From the NCBI GenBank assembly GCA_026392015.1, contig JAPLCW010000119.1:1-58673 (forward strand): a stretch of DNA of 58,673 nucleotides. Reading direction: 5' to 3'. This DNA comes from Candidatus Auribacterota bacterium (GTDB taxonomy: Bacteria; Auribacterota; Tritonobacteria; UBA1439). Below, piece by piece: positions 26,901 through 36,167 of this stretch. The notes beneath the pieces were generated by a model. That model was not told where the DNA came from. It made no database searches and was given only the letters and a program-made list of their open reading frames with translations. The translations under genes and the position numbers were made by a program. How positions within the stretch are numbered: the stretch's first letter is position 1; each line of letters starts with the position of its first letter.

Positions 26901-29226
26901 GCCCATGTTCCGCTGCGATTCCCGCCATACCGGTCAGAGCCCCTATCACGGGGCGCTTGCCGCCGCTCTCCAATGGAGCTATCAGGCGCGCTATTTCCGC
27001 TCCTCTGCCGCAATCGGACAGGACGGGGAAATCTACGTTGGTTCGAGCGACAAGAACCTCTATAAATTCAACAACGACGGGATCTTGTCATGGAGCTATG
27101 GCACCGCGCATTGGGTATTCTCCTCTCCCGCACTGGACAACAAAGGAACAGTGTACGCCGGCTCCTATGATGGGCGACTCTACAGTATTGCATCGAACGG
27201 CTCTCTGAATTGGAGCTATGCCACCGAGGGGTGCATAAAGTCATCACCGAACATCTCAGCCGATGGGAGGGTCAGTGTGGGCTCGATGGATAACTGCCTC
27301 TACACACTGGGTTTGGGCGGGACCCTCCTCTGGAGCTATGCTACAGCTGACATTATCTACGATGCCTCCCCGGCCCTCCGCAACGACGGTTCTATGCTCG
27401 TGGGTTCTTTTGACAACAATGTCTATTGCGTAGGTTCCTCCGGATCGCTGATCTGGAGCTATGTGACCGGGAAAAGGGTACACAACTCTTCCGCTCTAGG
27501 AAATGACGGTTCCGCATATGTGGGATCCAGCGACAATTGCCTCTACCGGATTGCTTCCGGCGGCTCCCTGTCGTGGAGTTACGACGTCGGGGGACCCGTA
27601 TATTCTTCGCCAGGGCTGGCTGAAAACGGTATGATCTCGATAGGTTCGGCGGATAAGAATATTTACCAGATCAACCCGGCCGGCTCCCTCTCATGGAGCT
27701 ACAAGAGCGCCAATGAGATCGACTCCTCGTGCGCTATAGATCGGGACGGGAAAATATACCTGGGCTCAGGAGACACAAGGCTCTACTGCCTGGGTTCCCG
27801 TGGAAAACTATTTTGGAGCTTCAGGACCGCTGCCTCGATATATACCTCGCCCTCGATAGGGAGCGATGGAACTATCTACGCCGGCTGGGATGACGGCAGC
27901 TTCTATGCGATCAATGCCCCCGGCAACGCCGCTCCCCGTTTCCAGGCCGCGGGGCCCTTCTCGGTGCAGGAAGATCACCCGTTGACATTTACCCTCCAGG
28001 TTGATGACCGCGATGGCGTGGCCCCCGACCTGGACCACGACGGGGATGTTGATCAGGGTGATTTTGGAATCTGCCAGGAGTGCCGCGGCATAGAAGCTCC
28101 CTATAGCGATCCTAAATGCCTTGCGTCCGATTTCAATAGGGACGGACGTGTGGACGGCGCCGATTTTGATATTCTTGATCAGTTCTCCACCGACTCCTAC
28201 ATGCCGGCCAAACTCATTGTCTCCATGGAAAATGCTCCGGCGGGTATGACATTCGACCCGAATGGCATTACTGTTCATTGGACGCCCTCCAAGTGCCAGG
28301 CCGGCGACTACGAGATCAGTTTCGCCGCATGGGACGGCATGTACAGGCCTGTTCTGAAGGTAATGGTATCCGTCGGGAATTATAGTGAGCCTCCGTCCAT
28401 AATAGACTGCCCCCCCGGCATCGCGACTGCGCATGTTGGGGAACAGCTCACGCTCGATATCACAGCCCAGGATTCCGACGGCGTAGCCCCCGATCTTGAT
28501 TGCGACGGAGATGTGGATCTGTCGGATCTTGGAATACTGCAGAAGTGTTTGAGCGGCTCCGGCGTCCCCTACTCTCCCTCCTCGTGCCGCAATTGTGATT
28601 TTAATAATGATGGGAATGTCGATTTACTTGATATGGGAAACCTGCGACAGTTCCTGTCCGGGGAGAATGAGAAGGCGCGGCCCCATCTCTCGATCTACCC
28701 CTACCCCCAGGGAGCGAATATCTCCTATCCAGACCCTGAGCCCCAGAGCGGCATATACCACTGGTCGTTCAGCTGGACCCCGGTGAGCGGGCAAGAGGGG
28801 ATATATGCGATCGCATTCAATATCTCGGACGGATTGTCAGTGGACGGATGCAATGCGACGATTCAAGTGCTGCAATCGCCTTCCCCGCCGCCCACGCCTA
28901 CGCCGGCGGCTGGCTCCCCGGGACAGGAGGAGGCCTTGCCGACGCCCTCGCTCACGCTACTGTCTCCGCAAGGCGGAGAACTGATGAAACGCAGGAGCAC
29001 GATGACGGTCAGGTGGGAATCGGCGGGCGATGCGGGAGCGGAGGTCAGGCTTGCGCTTCTGGCGGATGGCACAATCCGTGAGGCGATCATTGTTCCCAAT
29101 ACCGGTTCTTTTACTTGTACTCTCCCATCAGGTATCCCCCGCGGTAATAATTATCAAATCGGTGTGCAGAGTGTTGTGGATCCCTCGACATACGACATAA
29201 GCCAGGGGTACTGCAGAATAAAGTGA
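23938..29226 (+). CDS. Giant exported PLD / lamin-tail / propeller mosaic
   Basis: A 1762-residue exported protein; the ATG at 23938 follows GGAGG, and the signal peptide is MRKTYVLYHILGLVLALIFC. Order: two PLD domains (about 30-370; first motif HNKFAIID with H126, K128, D133; second HHKYMVIN with N314 for Asp); lamin-tail domain 1 (370-545); Thr-Pro linker; lamin-tail 2 (575-755); linker; lamin-tail 3 (800-950); linker; eight-bladed WSY propeller (985-1325); a beta domain holding two EF-hand/dockerin-like pairs (DLDHDGDVDQGDF, DFNRDGRVDGADF, DLDCDGDVDLSDL, DFNNDGNVDLLDM); and a C-terminal domain (SLTLLSPQGGELMKRRSTMT) like the Kre9/KNH-type fold. Probably a cell-surface nuclease or phospholipase displayed on adhesive modules. 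Unlike its neighbours it lacks their shared C-terminal module. Confidence 0.82.
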   Translation: MRKTYVLYHILGLVLALIFCSLDNSTAQPAQIYFNDPRDSAHEYDIRTEFINRINAAQHTIDLCIYNLSDGIVFNALSAWLDASGHTMRIVTDLQPGDSNYRDFLVPLKNKGVTVISDSPVSYDSHNKFAIIDSTTVWTGSWNHTAAASNFQWNNTIAIQNPTLVNLYQTDFNQMIGGLFHGNKTQVEGYCALNGGASDDFVRMSPQNGGTTTQDRITALINATNNGDSIYFAIYTFSNQAVANALRDAKLRGVSVHGIFDKFKATCAGDPPDCSDSNWAYELLKAVNCHVFWLQSDPGLPSSPYIHHKYMVINPKGADPILITGSGNFTNQALLDKSGNDENVLIIHDSNAVLVYYNNWMKMYGGVLPGTVVINEVAWAGTAASPQDQWIELYNTTPNIVSIDGVFLESQISTASVEISLSGTIAPFGYYLIEQGDDTTVSDITADLFATFNLDSDGDGIESLQLVDTFSGNIIDMANNDRGWWPGGLVSGCYSMERKNPYLGDTDDNWGSNNGVQRNGRDANGNPLNGTAKAVNSICNAPTVTPTATPTQTPTRTPTSTPTVTPTATPTRTPPASGAVVINEVAWAGTAASASDEWIELYNTTNDTISLENWTIKAQGASIIQLQQPGLVTSSISPNAYYLIERTNEMTVSDISADYYGSFGSGLPNGGARLELYSHANTLINAANVSGGGWPGGSSSPSYFTMERKDPAFLDLLSDGSSNWGSNNGITRNGHDANGNPLNGTAKFLNSIYSGSPTKTPTQTPTTTPTSTPTITPTPTITPTLTPTPTLTPTPTSTTHPGTGIVVNQVCPFTTPGEYVELYNNNSIAVNMWGMKLDVASNDYTFTGNDVIPPHGFFLISDTSPVSGVIADEHADINITDNGASSYARLLNSSSAVVDTLGWSYATYYEGTRLGALATGKAWKRKTDGLDSNDNSADFSAVSPNPRNSGGSGPSPTPTPTATPTMTPTRTPTPSPTPTSTPPHGHPWPMFRCDSRHTGQSPYHGALAAALQWSYQARYFRSSAAIGQDGEIYVGSSDKNLYKFNNDGILSWSYGTAHWVFSSPALDNKGTVYAGSYDGRLYSIASNGSLNWSYATEGCIKSSPNISADGRVSVGSMDNCLYTLGLGGTLLWSYATADIIYDASPALRNDGSMLVGSFDNNVYCVGSSGSLIWSYVTGKRVHNSSALGNDGSAYVGSSDNCLYRIASGGSLSWSYDVGGPVYSSPGLAENGMISIGSADKNIYQINPAGSLSWSYKSANEIDSSCAIDRDGKIYLGSGDTRLYCLGSRGKLFWSFRTAASIYTSPSIGSDGTIYAGWDDGSFYAINAPGNAAPRFQAAGPFSVQEDHPLTFTLQVDDRDGVAPDLDHDGDVDQGDFGICQECRGIEAPYSDPKCLASDFNRDGRVDGADFDILDQFSTDSYMPAKLIVSMENAPAGMTFDPNGITVHWTPSKCQAGDYEISFAAWDGMYRPVLKVMVSVGNYSEPPSIIDCPPGIATAHVGEQLTLDITAQDSDGVAPDLDCDGDVDLSDLGILQKCLSGSGVPYSPSSCRNCDFNNDGNVDLLDMGNLRQFLSGENEKARPHLSIYPYPQGANISYPDPEPQSGIYHWSFSWTPVSGQEGIYAIAFNISDGLSVDGCNATIQVLQSPSPPPTPTPAAGSPGQEEALPTPSLTLLSPQGGELMKRRSTMTVRWESAGDAGAEVRLALLADGTIREAIIVPNTGSFTCTLPSGIPRGNNYQIGVQSVVDPSTYDISQGYCRIK

Positions 29227-29254
29227 TTTTTGGAAGAAGAAGATAGCGACTGTT

Positions 29255-29408
29255 GTAATGGGTCACTTATGGGGGGTACATTGCTGAATATGTCATTCCT
29301 GCACTTCGACTGCGCTCAGTGTAAACTCGAGCAGGAATCCAGGTTTCATAATGGATCCCCGCTTTCGCGGGGATGACAAGCGAAATGGATACCACCCATA
29401 AGTGACCC
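29255..29408. mobile_element. MITE-like element family A, copy A2
   Basis: A 154-bp copy in the orientation opposite to A1: GGGTCACTTATGGGGGGTA, then ACATTGCTGAATATGTCATT, CCAGGTTTCATAATGGATCC, CCGCTTTCGCGGGGATGACA and TACCACCCATAAGTGACCC. It lies 28 bases after the stop codon of the giant gene. The rest of the gap to 29625 holds no supported gene. Confidence 0.8.
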
Positions 29409-29625
29409 TCCCCCCTTCTGCGGTAGGGCGGGACGGGGTGATGTGTATCTGGCAACGGGGACAGTAACATTGGTGAAAGTGAGAATAATTCTGTCTTTTT
29501 TCTGACAGACTCCCGGATTCGGAATGCGGAGATGCATATCGTGAGTTTTGTTCATTGCATGCCGGATGCTCACGGTACTGCCCTGCCTTCACCTCATTCA
29601 GGGGTGAAGAGATAAAGGAGAGCAA

Positions 29626-32600
29626 ATGATTAAAGCTGTTTTGGCTGCTGTTCTTATCCTATTTGCGCTCTGCGCGGTCCTGCCATCGGCTTCCGCGCAG
29701 ACGCACTACATGCGCGTCTACTATATCCAGTGGGTTCCAGCGGGGTCGACCGGTTCCTTTGGAGATTGCAGCTATTACGAATTTCCTGGCGCAGACGGTA
29801 TTCTCGGGACTGCGGACGACAGGAACCTCCTTGTCGACTCAGGGGGAAGCTCACATGACCAGGACGTGCTCCTCCCCTTCCTGGACAGCAAGGTCGGATC
29901 TGGGGGAACGATCTGGTTCGTGGCGCTTTCTCATCCTCACGATGACCATTATGGAGGGTTGCCAGCCGTTTTCATCAGATACGTGGTTAAAAACTTTTAT
30001 GAGAATGCAAATGATCCATGTACCAAGATCACGCCCGAGGGCAACTACTTCGGCGTGAAGGCCGGCGACTACCTGAGCGGCCCTCACTGCAACGTCCACC
30101 CCGGTGATCAGCCGTACGGTTTCGATCCGTACATTGAGGCCAGGGTCCTTGCCGCCAAAAAAACTCCAGGCGGCTCGGATGATAATGCGTATTCAGTTGT
30201 CCTCCAGATCAAGTGTGGTGAGAGCGCTTTTTTAAGCGGGGGAGATGCGACAGGAAGCGGCACCGAGAGCGGAATCTTGAATGGTAATACCGAGTATTCC
30301 TACGCAGGAGCGCAGGGCGAACTCGCTCAGACCGATATATATAAAGTACATCACCACGGTTCGGATAGCTCCAGCTCGCAGAATTTTGTCAATGCGATGC
30401 ACGCCCAGTACGCGGTGGTGCAGTTAGGCTACGGCAGCGGAGATCATCCATATGCCGGCGCCCTGAATCGCATTTGGGCGGCGGGAACAATCGTTTACCG
30501 CAATGACCTGGATGGCACGGTGCTGATCAAGTGCGATAGCGATGGGAACTTCGACATCACCCGTAATCACACGTATGCAGGCGTGGGCGGTGCCGGGGCT
30601 CTCCGCTATTACCCCCCGCCGATTCCGCAGAACCTGATTGTCAGCAACGTGTCTGATTCCTCCATAAGCCTTGATTGGGATGACGTGGCGGACGCCTACG
30701 GCTACGATGTCTATCGCTCCACACTACATAACGGTGATCCCGGCGCGGGCAGAGACGCCAACCCCGGCTGCGACGCCACCGGTATTTATGAAAAGATCAA
30801 CCAGGCGAATGTCACAAGCTCCCAGTATGTTGATACCACCACGCAATCGGGAATTACGTACTACTACCGTGTCTCGGTGAAGAACAATAACAGTAACCAG
30901 GTATGCTATGAGACACGCTATTCGAACGAGGTATCCGCTATCAACGGTTCCACCCGCACCCCGACGATGACACCGACGATCACGAGGACCCCGACAATCA
31001 CATCGACTCCCACAATCACCCCGACCCCGACGATTTCCCCCACACCCACAATCACCCCGACTCCTACGACCAGCCACACACCGACAACGACGCCTACAAT
31101 CACGAAGACCCCGACAATCACACCGACTCCCACAATCACCCCGACTCCGACGATAACACCGACGCGCGGCCCGGAGGTGTGGCCGATGTTCCGCTGCAAC
31201 GCGGCGCACACGGGTCGGAGCAATAACTCGGGGCCCCCAACCGCCAAACTCAGGTGGAGCTATAATTGTTCCTACGCGATATACGGCTCCCCGGCGCTGG
31301 ACTACAACGGGGTTTCGTACACCGGCGTCGACTACGCCGCGCTCTTTGCGATGGAATCCGATGGGGGTCTCAAGTGGTCATATGGCGGTTACTACAATTC
31401 GTGGTCCGAGGCGGCGGTTGACTCAACCGGGACGGTGTATGTAGCGGATAACAATTACGATTGGGACGGGAATAATAATTTCTATGGGCTCGTTGCGATC
31501 GGTGGCGATGGTGCCCTTCAGTGGAGCTACGCGGTGGGGGGATACGGAGTGTACTCAACACCGACGCTCGGCGACGACGGCAGGCTATACATCGGCAGTA
31601 GCGAAGGCGTCCTCTACGCAATGAACCCCGTTGGTTCACTCGGCTGGAGTTATGCTACATGGAATCAGATCTATGATACCGCCCCCTCCATCGATCCGGA
31701 CTCGAGGAACATCTATATCGGAACCACGTACGGCTGGCTCTTCGCGCTGTCTTCCGGGGGCACCCTTCTCTGGACATATCCCATGGCGGGCGCCCTTTAT
31801 GCGTGCCCTGCCGTGGGGCTTAATGGCTCCATCAATCTGGGGACATATGATGGCAGGCTCCAGTCATTGACTTCGAACGGCAGACTCGCCTGGTCTTATT
31901 ATTGTACCGACCCGTTCTACTCGAGCCCGGCTATAGGCACGGATGGTTCCCTGTACGTGGGGTCCGAAAATAATCACCTCTATTGCATCAGGACAAACGG
32001 CAGCATGCGTTGGAGTTACGATAGCGGAACACCAATTGATTCCTCGCCCGCCATAGACAGGGATGGCCGCGTCTATTTCGGCGACAGCGGAACGGGTTAT
32101 ACGGGCAACTGTTATTCGCTGAGTCAAAACGGCGCGCTGATATGGTCTTATTCCACAGGCGGGTATTGGATGGCTTCCCCCTCCATCAGCGGAGACGGGG
32201 CGCTTATCAACGGTTCCATGGATAGTATACTTTATGCCATAGACGGAGGAGATACACCCACTCCCACGAAGACCCCCACGAACACGCCAACGCCCACCGC
32301 AAGCAGAACGCCGACGGTGACAAGGACGCCGACAGATACCCCCACGATCACGCCGACGCCGACAACCACCCCGACGTCCACGATCACTCCTACACCAACG
32401 GATACCCCCACTGCAACTCCGACGGGGACGCCGACAGATACTCCCACGATCACGTCGACGCCGACAACTACCCTTACACCCACGATCACTCCTACTCCGA
32501 CGGATACCCCCACTGCAATTCCGACGGGGACGCCGACGGATACTCCCACGACCACGCCGACCCCGACGCTGACACAGACGCCTACAGAGACTCCCACGAT

Positions 32601-33117
32601 TACTCCGACACCCACGAATACCGCCACGCCCACCGTGACAGCGACGCCGACGATAACAAAGACCCCTACGATAACCCCGACGCCGACATCCACGCCATCG
32701 CCGCCACCGACGGTTACGGGGGAGATAATTATGACCTCGACTCCCACGCCTACGGCCAAACCTCTCGCGATACTGCTTAATTCCCAAGATTTGTCCGCAG
32801 GCAGGCAGTTGCAGATACGCGTTGTGGTGAGCCCGCTTGCCGGGAGACCCTTTGACGCCTATGCGGCGATCTTCGGGCCGAATGGATCGCTGTACTGCAT
32901 CAAGGCCCCGAATCTCCTGAGCTCAGGGTTGGTTCCGATTGGGCGGAACATTCCAGGCCTCCCCAACGGCTACTCCGGCATACTCCTGGATATGGTGATT
33001 CCTCCGGGCGTCCAGGGCAGTTACAGCGTCGCCGTCGGCCTGTTTGATTCCGGCAGACCGGTGTCCGGCGCGGGCAGCGCATTCATGTATGATTCGGCGG
33101 AATTTTGGATCAGGTGA
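29626..33117 (+). CDS. Exported ComEC-like metallo-beta-lactamase / propeller mosaic
   Basis: An 1163-residue exported protein with an AAAGGAG ribosome site and signal peptide [18 protein letters not shown]. Residues about 28-320 form a metallo-beta-lactamase-fold domain: [11 protein letters not shown] supplies H103, H105, D107 and H108, then GGDA (D207) and KVHHHGS (His 242-244), as in the ComEC/Rec2 C-terminal nuclease group. It is followed by a fibronectin-III-like domain (330-445), a Thr-Pro linker, an eight-bladed WSY propeller (about 515-880), a second long Thr-Pro linker and a C-terminal module of about 110 residues very close to that of the next gene ([14 protein letters not shown]...[10 protein letters not shown]). 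A secreted phosphodiesterase on the family's scaffold is the best reading. Confidence 0.82.
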   Translation: MIKAVLAAVLILFALCAVLPSASAQTHYMRVYYIQWVPAGSTGSFGDCSYYEFPGADGILGTADDRNLLVDSGGSSHDQDVLLPFLDSKVGSGGTIWFVALSHPHDDHYGGLPAVFIRYVVKNFYENANDPCTKITPEGNYFGVKAGDYLSGPHCNVHPGDQPYGFDPYIEARVLAAKKTPGGSDDNAYSVVLQIKCGESAFLSGGDATGSGTESGILNGNTEYSYAGAQGELAQTDIYKVHHHGSDSSSSQNFVNAMHAQYAVVQLGYGSGDHPYAGALNRIWAAGTIVYRNDLDGTVLIKCDSDGNFDITRNHTYAGVGGAGALRYYPPPIPQNLIVSNVSDSSISLDWDDVADAYGYDVYRSTLHNGDPGAGRDANPGCDATGIYEKINQANVTSSQYVDTTTQSGITYYYRVSVKNNNSNQVCYETRYSNEVSAINGSTRTPTMTPTITRTPTITSTPTITPTPTISPTPTITPTPTTSHTPTTTPTITKTPTITPTPTITPTPTITPTRGPEVWPMFRCNAAHTGRSNNSGPPTAKLRWSYNCSYAIYGSPALDYNGVSYTGVDYAALFAMESDGGLKWSYGGYYNSWSEAAVDSTGTVYVADNNYDWDGNNNFYGLVAIGGDGALQWSYAVGGYGVYSTPTLGDDGRLYIGSSEGVLYAMNPVGSLGWSYATWNQIYDTAPSIDPDSRNIYIGTTYGWLFALSSGGTLLWTYPMAGALYACPAVGLNGSINLGTYDGRLQSLTSNGRLAWSYYCTDPFYSSPAIGTDGSLYVGSENNHLYCIRTNGSMRWSYDSGTPIDSSPAIDRDGRVYFGDSGTGYTGNCYSLSQNGALIWSYSTGGYWMASPSISGDGALINGSMDSILYAIDGGDTPTPTKTPTNTPTPTASRTPTVTRTPTDTPTITPTPTTTPTSTITPTPTDTPTATPTGTPTDTPTITSTPTTTLTPTITPTPTDTPTAIPTGTPTDTPTTTPTPTLTQTPTETPTITPTPTNTATPTVTATPTITKTPTITPTPTSTPSPPPTVTGEIIMTSTPTPTAKPLAILLNSQDLSAGRQLQIRVVVSPLAGRPFDAYAAIFGPNGSLYCIKAPNLLSSGLVPIGRNIPGLPNGYSGILLDMVIPPGVQGSYSVAVGLFDSGRPVSGAGSAFMYDSAEFWIR

Positions 33118-33265
33118 CTCGCTCTCCCTGCAGGTGGTGATGGGGAGATGAAGGGAGGTCAGGAATATCGAGCTAATATTATGTGGGTAGACAGGACCTC
33201 GATGTCCGGTAACCGGATTGGCTCCGATGAGTGAGGAATTCCATCAAAAGGAAGGAGAAGATGTC

Positions 33266-35200
33266 ATGCAACGGGAAAGCAGCAACTATATGCGTTTCAC
33301 AAAGAACTCATTGACGCGTAGTGTCATTATTTTCATATCAGGAGTAACATTCATAGCAGTGGCTCCAATGTCTGAATCGGCCGTTACGCCGGATTCCGGC
33401 TTTAGCGGGGATGGCAGGCTGGAATATCCCGGATTGGTTACCTACAGCCGTTCCCACCTGGCCGTGCAGGATGATCAGAAGATCCTGGTGGTGGGGGGCG
33501 GGAGTTTTGGGGGGTATGATTTCACGGGGAGCGCGGTGGTGAGCAGGATTCTTCCGAACGGTGAATTCGACCCCTCCTTTGGTCACAACGCCGACGGTAC
33601 AAGTTATATCTACCCCGGCCAATTATATGTGTACGGAACGGCAATCGCCGTGCAGAGCGACGGGAAGATCATCGTGGCCGGATCGAGAGACCCGGAAGGG
33701 CCGGGGTACGATACACGTCTCGAGAGACCCTGGGTCGCTCGTCTGACGGAGAACGGGGAACTCGATCTGACTTTCGGCGAAGACGGAATTTTCACTACGG
33801 ATGATACAAACGCGTGGATCTATGACGTGGCACTACAGGATGACGGCAAAATAATATTGGGCGGGATTTTGGAATCGGAGCACCCTTTTACAAATGACGA
33901 TAGCGATATCATCGTCATGCGCCTCACAAAGGATGGTTCTCCCGACGCGACTTTCGCCGACAACGGAACGTACACCTATCACGACGGATTATCATGGGCA
34001 ACATCGATGCGCGTGCAGCGCTATGCAGGGAGGGAGAGGATCTTGATCGCGGGCACCGTTTTCCCGGATACAGACTCTCCCGCTAAAACGGTGATATGGT
34101 GTCTTGATGCGGAAACGGGCAGCCCCGATGCGAGCTTCGGCCCCAACGGGAGCGGGATGTATGTGTATGCAGAAAATAACGCCCCTCCCTATCTGGGCAT
34201 TATCGATATTGCCCCGCAAAATGAAGGAACGATAGTGGCGTGCGGAGCGATCAGCGGCGATGAAGACCTCACACGCACGGCTATCTGGAGAATTGCGCCC
34301 GGAGGTGAGTTTGAGCCTGGATCCGGTCCCGGCCAGACTCCCGAGATATGTGCCTCCCATAACAGCGGCCAAGATAATATTTATCAGGTTATCCAGATGG
34401 CGGTGAAATCCAATGGCAAGATCGTCCTGATGGGGGTACGCTATGAAAGCACCAGCGGCACCATGAGGATTGCTCTATGGCAAGCCAATTCGAACGGCAG
34501 TATCGACGAAAGTTTCAATGCCGGGGAGCCATATATATACCAAAGCCCGGAACCAGTCCCGGGTTATCACCCCGAGGGATCCTATGTTGCGGTACAGGGT
34601 GACGGGAAGATACTGGTTTCGGCCAATCTTGGTCTTGGCAGCGAGCTGCCGTCCGTTATAAGGTTCGACTACAGCTCGGACTGCAACCAGAACGGTATTC
34701 AGGATGAGGCGGATATTGCCGGCGGGAGCAGCCAGGATTGCAACAGCAATGGTGTGCCGGACGAATGCGATATCGAAAGCGGCGGGAGCCAGGACGGCAA
34801 CATAAACGGCATACCCGATGAATGCGACGGTTCGTTATCCAAGCCGTTCAGGATAATTGCGGAACTGAATAACTGGAAGGGGGGAGACCTCTCCAGGTTC
34901 AGAGTCAGCGTCGCTCCGATCACGGGGCACCCTTTTGACGCGTATATGTGTGTTGTCACTCCCGGAGGCCAGATCCTCTCGATCCAGAGCGAAAACAGGA
35001 TAGTTTCCGGATTGCGCGCGCTGGCGCAGAATATCCATGCCCTCCCGGGCGGCTATTCAGGAACACTTCTGGAACTGAGTATACCCGCGGGCCTGAAGGG
35101 AGATTACCGGATAATCGGCGGGCTCTCTAATGCTGGTGCGAAGGTCGGAAACATAAACGATCTTTTCCGGTATGACATCATCGATCTTAACTTGAACTAA
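33266..35200 (+). CDS. Exported delta-60-repeat protein with TSP3-like calcium repeats
   Basis: A 644-residue exported protein. The ATG at 33266 follows GGAAGGAG; the hydrophobic signal is RSVIIFISGVTFIAVAP. About residues 45-470 consist of delta-60 repeats (patterns such as LAVQDDQKILVVGG and RILPNGEFDPSFG), beta-propeller-like and of unknown function. Then come three thrombospondin-3-like calcium repeats (DCNQNGIQDEADI, DCNSNGVPDECDI, DGNINGIPDECDG), and a C-terminal module (HPFDAYMCVVTPGG...PGGYSGTLLELSIP) closely similar to that of the preceding gene. The shared module and the position end a block of five exported-protein genes on one strand. Confidence 0.8.
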   Translation: MQRESSNYMRFTKNSLTRSVIIFISGVTFIAVAPMSESAVTPDSGFSGDGRLEYPGLVTYSRSHLAVQDDQKILVVGGGSFGGYDFTGSAVVSRILPNGEFDPSFGHNADGTSYIYPGQLYVYGTAIAVQSDGKIIVAGSRDPEGPGYDTRLERPWVARLTENGELDLTFGEDGIFTTDDTNAWIYDVALQDDGKIILGGILESEHPFTNDDSDIIVMRLTKDGSPDATFADNGTYTYHDGLSWATSMRVQRYAGRERILIAGTVFPDTDSPAKTVIWCLDAETGSPDASFGPNGSGMYVYAENNAPPYLGIIDIAPQNEGTIVACGAISGDEDLTRTAIWRIAPGGEFEPGSGPGQTPEICASHNSGQDNIYQVIQMAVKSNGKIVLMGVRYESTSGTMRIALWQANSNGSIDESFNAGEPYIYQSPEPVPGYHPEGSYVAVQGDGKILVSANLGLGSELPSVIRFDYSSDCNQNGIQDEADIAGGSSQDCNSNGVPDECDIESGGSQDGNINGIPDECDGSLSKPFRIIAELNNWKGGDLSRFRVSVAPITGHPFDAYMCVVTPGGQILSIQSENRIVSGLRALAQNIHALPGGYSGTLLELSIPAGLKGDYRIIGGLSNAGAKVGNINDLFRYDIIDLNLN

Positions 35201-35591
35201 TTCCTAGACGTTGTAGGCAACCGTTTCATAGCAAAGCAGTTGCGAATTAATTGGTACCCGGTAAATGGTTACTGCTTGCCATCGGGCGAACGTCTTAAAT
35301 GCAATACTCTGGCGTGCAGAGTGTTGGTGAAAACGTCTGCCGCTCTGCGTTTGGGAAATGAGCGGATATTATATTTTACCGCGGAGACGCGGAGAGCGCA
35401 GAGATGTGCATCACGCAGAGAATCAGGCGTTGATGAGTTATTTCCTTGCGATCGCTCTTTGCGTGCTCTGCGCCTCTGCGGTGAGCTATTAAGCTTTTTA
35501 GAAGAAACGGGGAGAGTTCATAAAAAGTTGTGCCATCGCCCCCAGACCGCTATATAATGGCTCCGATAATCAAACTGGGAGCATTGACTGC
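35201..35591. repeat. Intergenic gap with GCGGAGACGC dyad array
   Basis: ACCGCGGAGACGCGGAGAGC (35378-35397) pairs with GCTCTGCGCCTCTGCGGTGA (about 35464-35483). Translated, the left arm gives the spurious TAETRRAQR peptide known from many environmental genomes. The array is 35378-35484; the rest of the gap shows nothing. Confidence 0.65.
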
Positions 35592-36107
35592 ATGAGAGGC
35601 TATATCCAGGTCTACACGGGGGATGGGAAAGGCAAGACGACAGCCGCGTTCGGCCTTGCGCTGAGGGCGGCGGGGGCAGGCCTCCGTGTCTTTATCGCCC
35701 AGTTCATTAAGGGCAGACCGTACAGTGAGGATCGGTCACTCGCGAGGCTGAAGGATAAGATCACCGTCAAAAGATTTGGGCGCGGGTGTTTTATCAGGGG
35801 AGAGCCGAAGGCAGGGGATATTGCCGCGGCGATGCGCGGGCTGCGGGAGTGTGAAGCGGCGATATGCTCCGGAAAATATGATTTGGTTGTCCTCGATGAG
35901 GCGGCGATTGCGGCGCACCTCGGGCTTTTTTCCTCTGGTGACTTAATGAAGCTCATCGAGGAGAAGCCGTCGGGGCTTGAAATTGTGATCACCGGCCGGA
36001 ATGCGCCCAGGGCGCTTTTGCGGAAAGCAGATCTCGTAACGGAGATGCGGGAGAGGAAACATTACTTCCGCCGCGGGGTTAAAGCGAGAAAGGGGATTGA
36101 GAACTGA
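35592..36107 (+). CDS. cobO: Cob(I)alamin adenosyltransferase, CobA/BtuR type
   Basis: A 171-residue P-loop enzyme that transfers the 5'-deoxyadenosyl group of ATP to cob(I)alamin or cobyrinic acid diamide. It shows the CobA-type Walker A GDGKGKTT (about 11-18), RVFIAQFIKG, the LVVLDEAAIA Walker B strand and VITGRNAP. Length is as expected for the family. No other cobalamin biosynthesis gene and no cobalamin riboswitch are seen nearby, so corrinoid salvage is more likely than full synthesis. It converges on the PEP carboxykinase gene. Confidence 0.9.
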   Translation: MRGYIQVYTGDGKGKTTAAFGLALRAAGAGLRVFIAQFIKGRPYSEDRSLARLKDKITVKRFGRGCFIRGEPKAGDIAAAMRGLRECEAAICSGKYDLVVLDEAAIAAHLGLFSSGDLMKLIEEKPSGLEIVITGRNAPRALLRKADLVTEMRERKHYFRRGVKARKGIEN

Positions 36108-36120
36108 TCCTGTGAGAGGC

Positions 36121-36157
36121 GGATTGCCGCGCCCCGCAAAGCCGGGGCTCGCAATGA
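36121..36157. repeat. Partial GTCATTGCGAG-type repeat between convergent genes
   Basis: GGATTGCCGCGCCCCGCAAA then GCCGGGGCTCGCAATGAC is the right half of the core found in element B1. CCCCGC-AAAG-C-CGGGG could also fold as a small terminator serving both convergent genes. Confidence 0.5.
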
Positions 36158-36167
36158 CGGGGGGATT

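Noticed and set aside
31250..32230. PQQ cofactor binding by the propellers
   Set aside because: The repeats resemble PQQ-dehydrogenase blades in general pattern, but dehydrogenase catalytic residues and docking motifs are not seen and no PQQ synthesis gene is in the window.
18000..32760. Long minus-strand frames rich in Val-Gly across the linkers
   Set aside because: They are shadows of Thr-Pro codons read in reverse and have no start signals.
35240..35557. Open frame with a TAETRRAQR-type peptide
   Set aside because: Encoded by the GCGGAGACGC dyad array; no ribosome site and no conserved domain.
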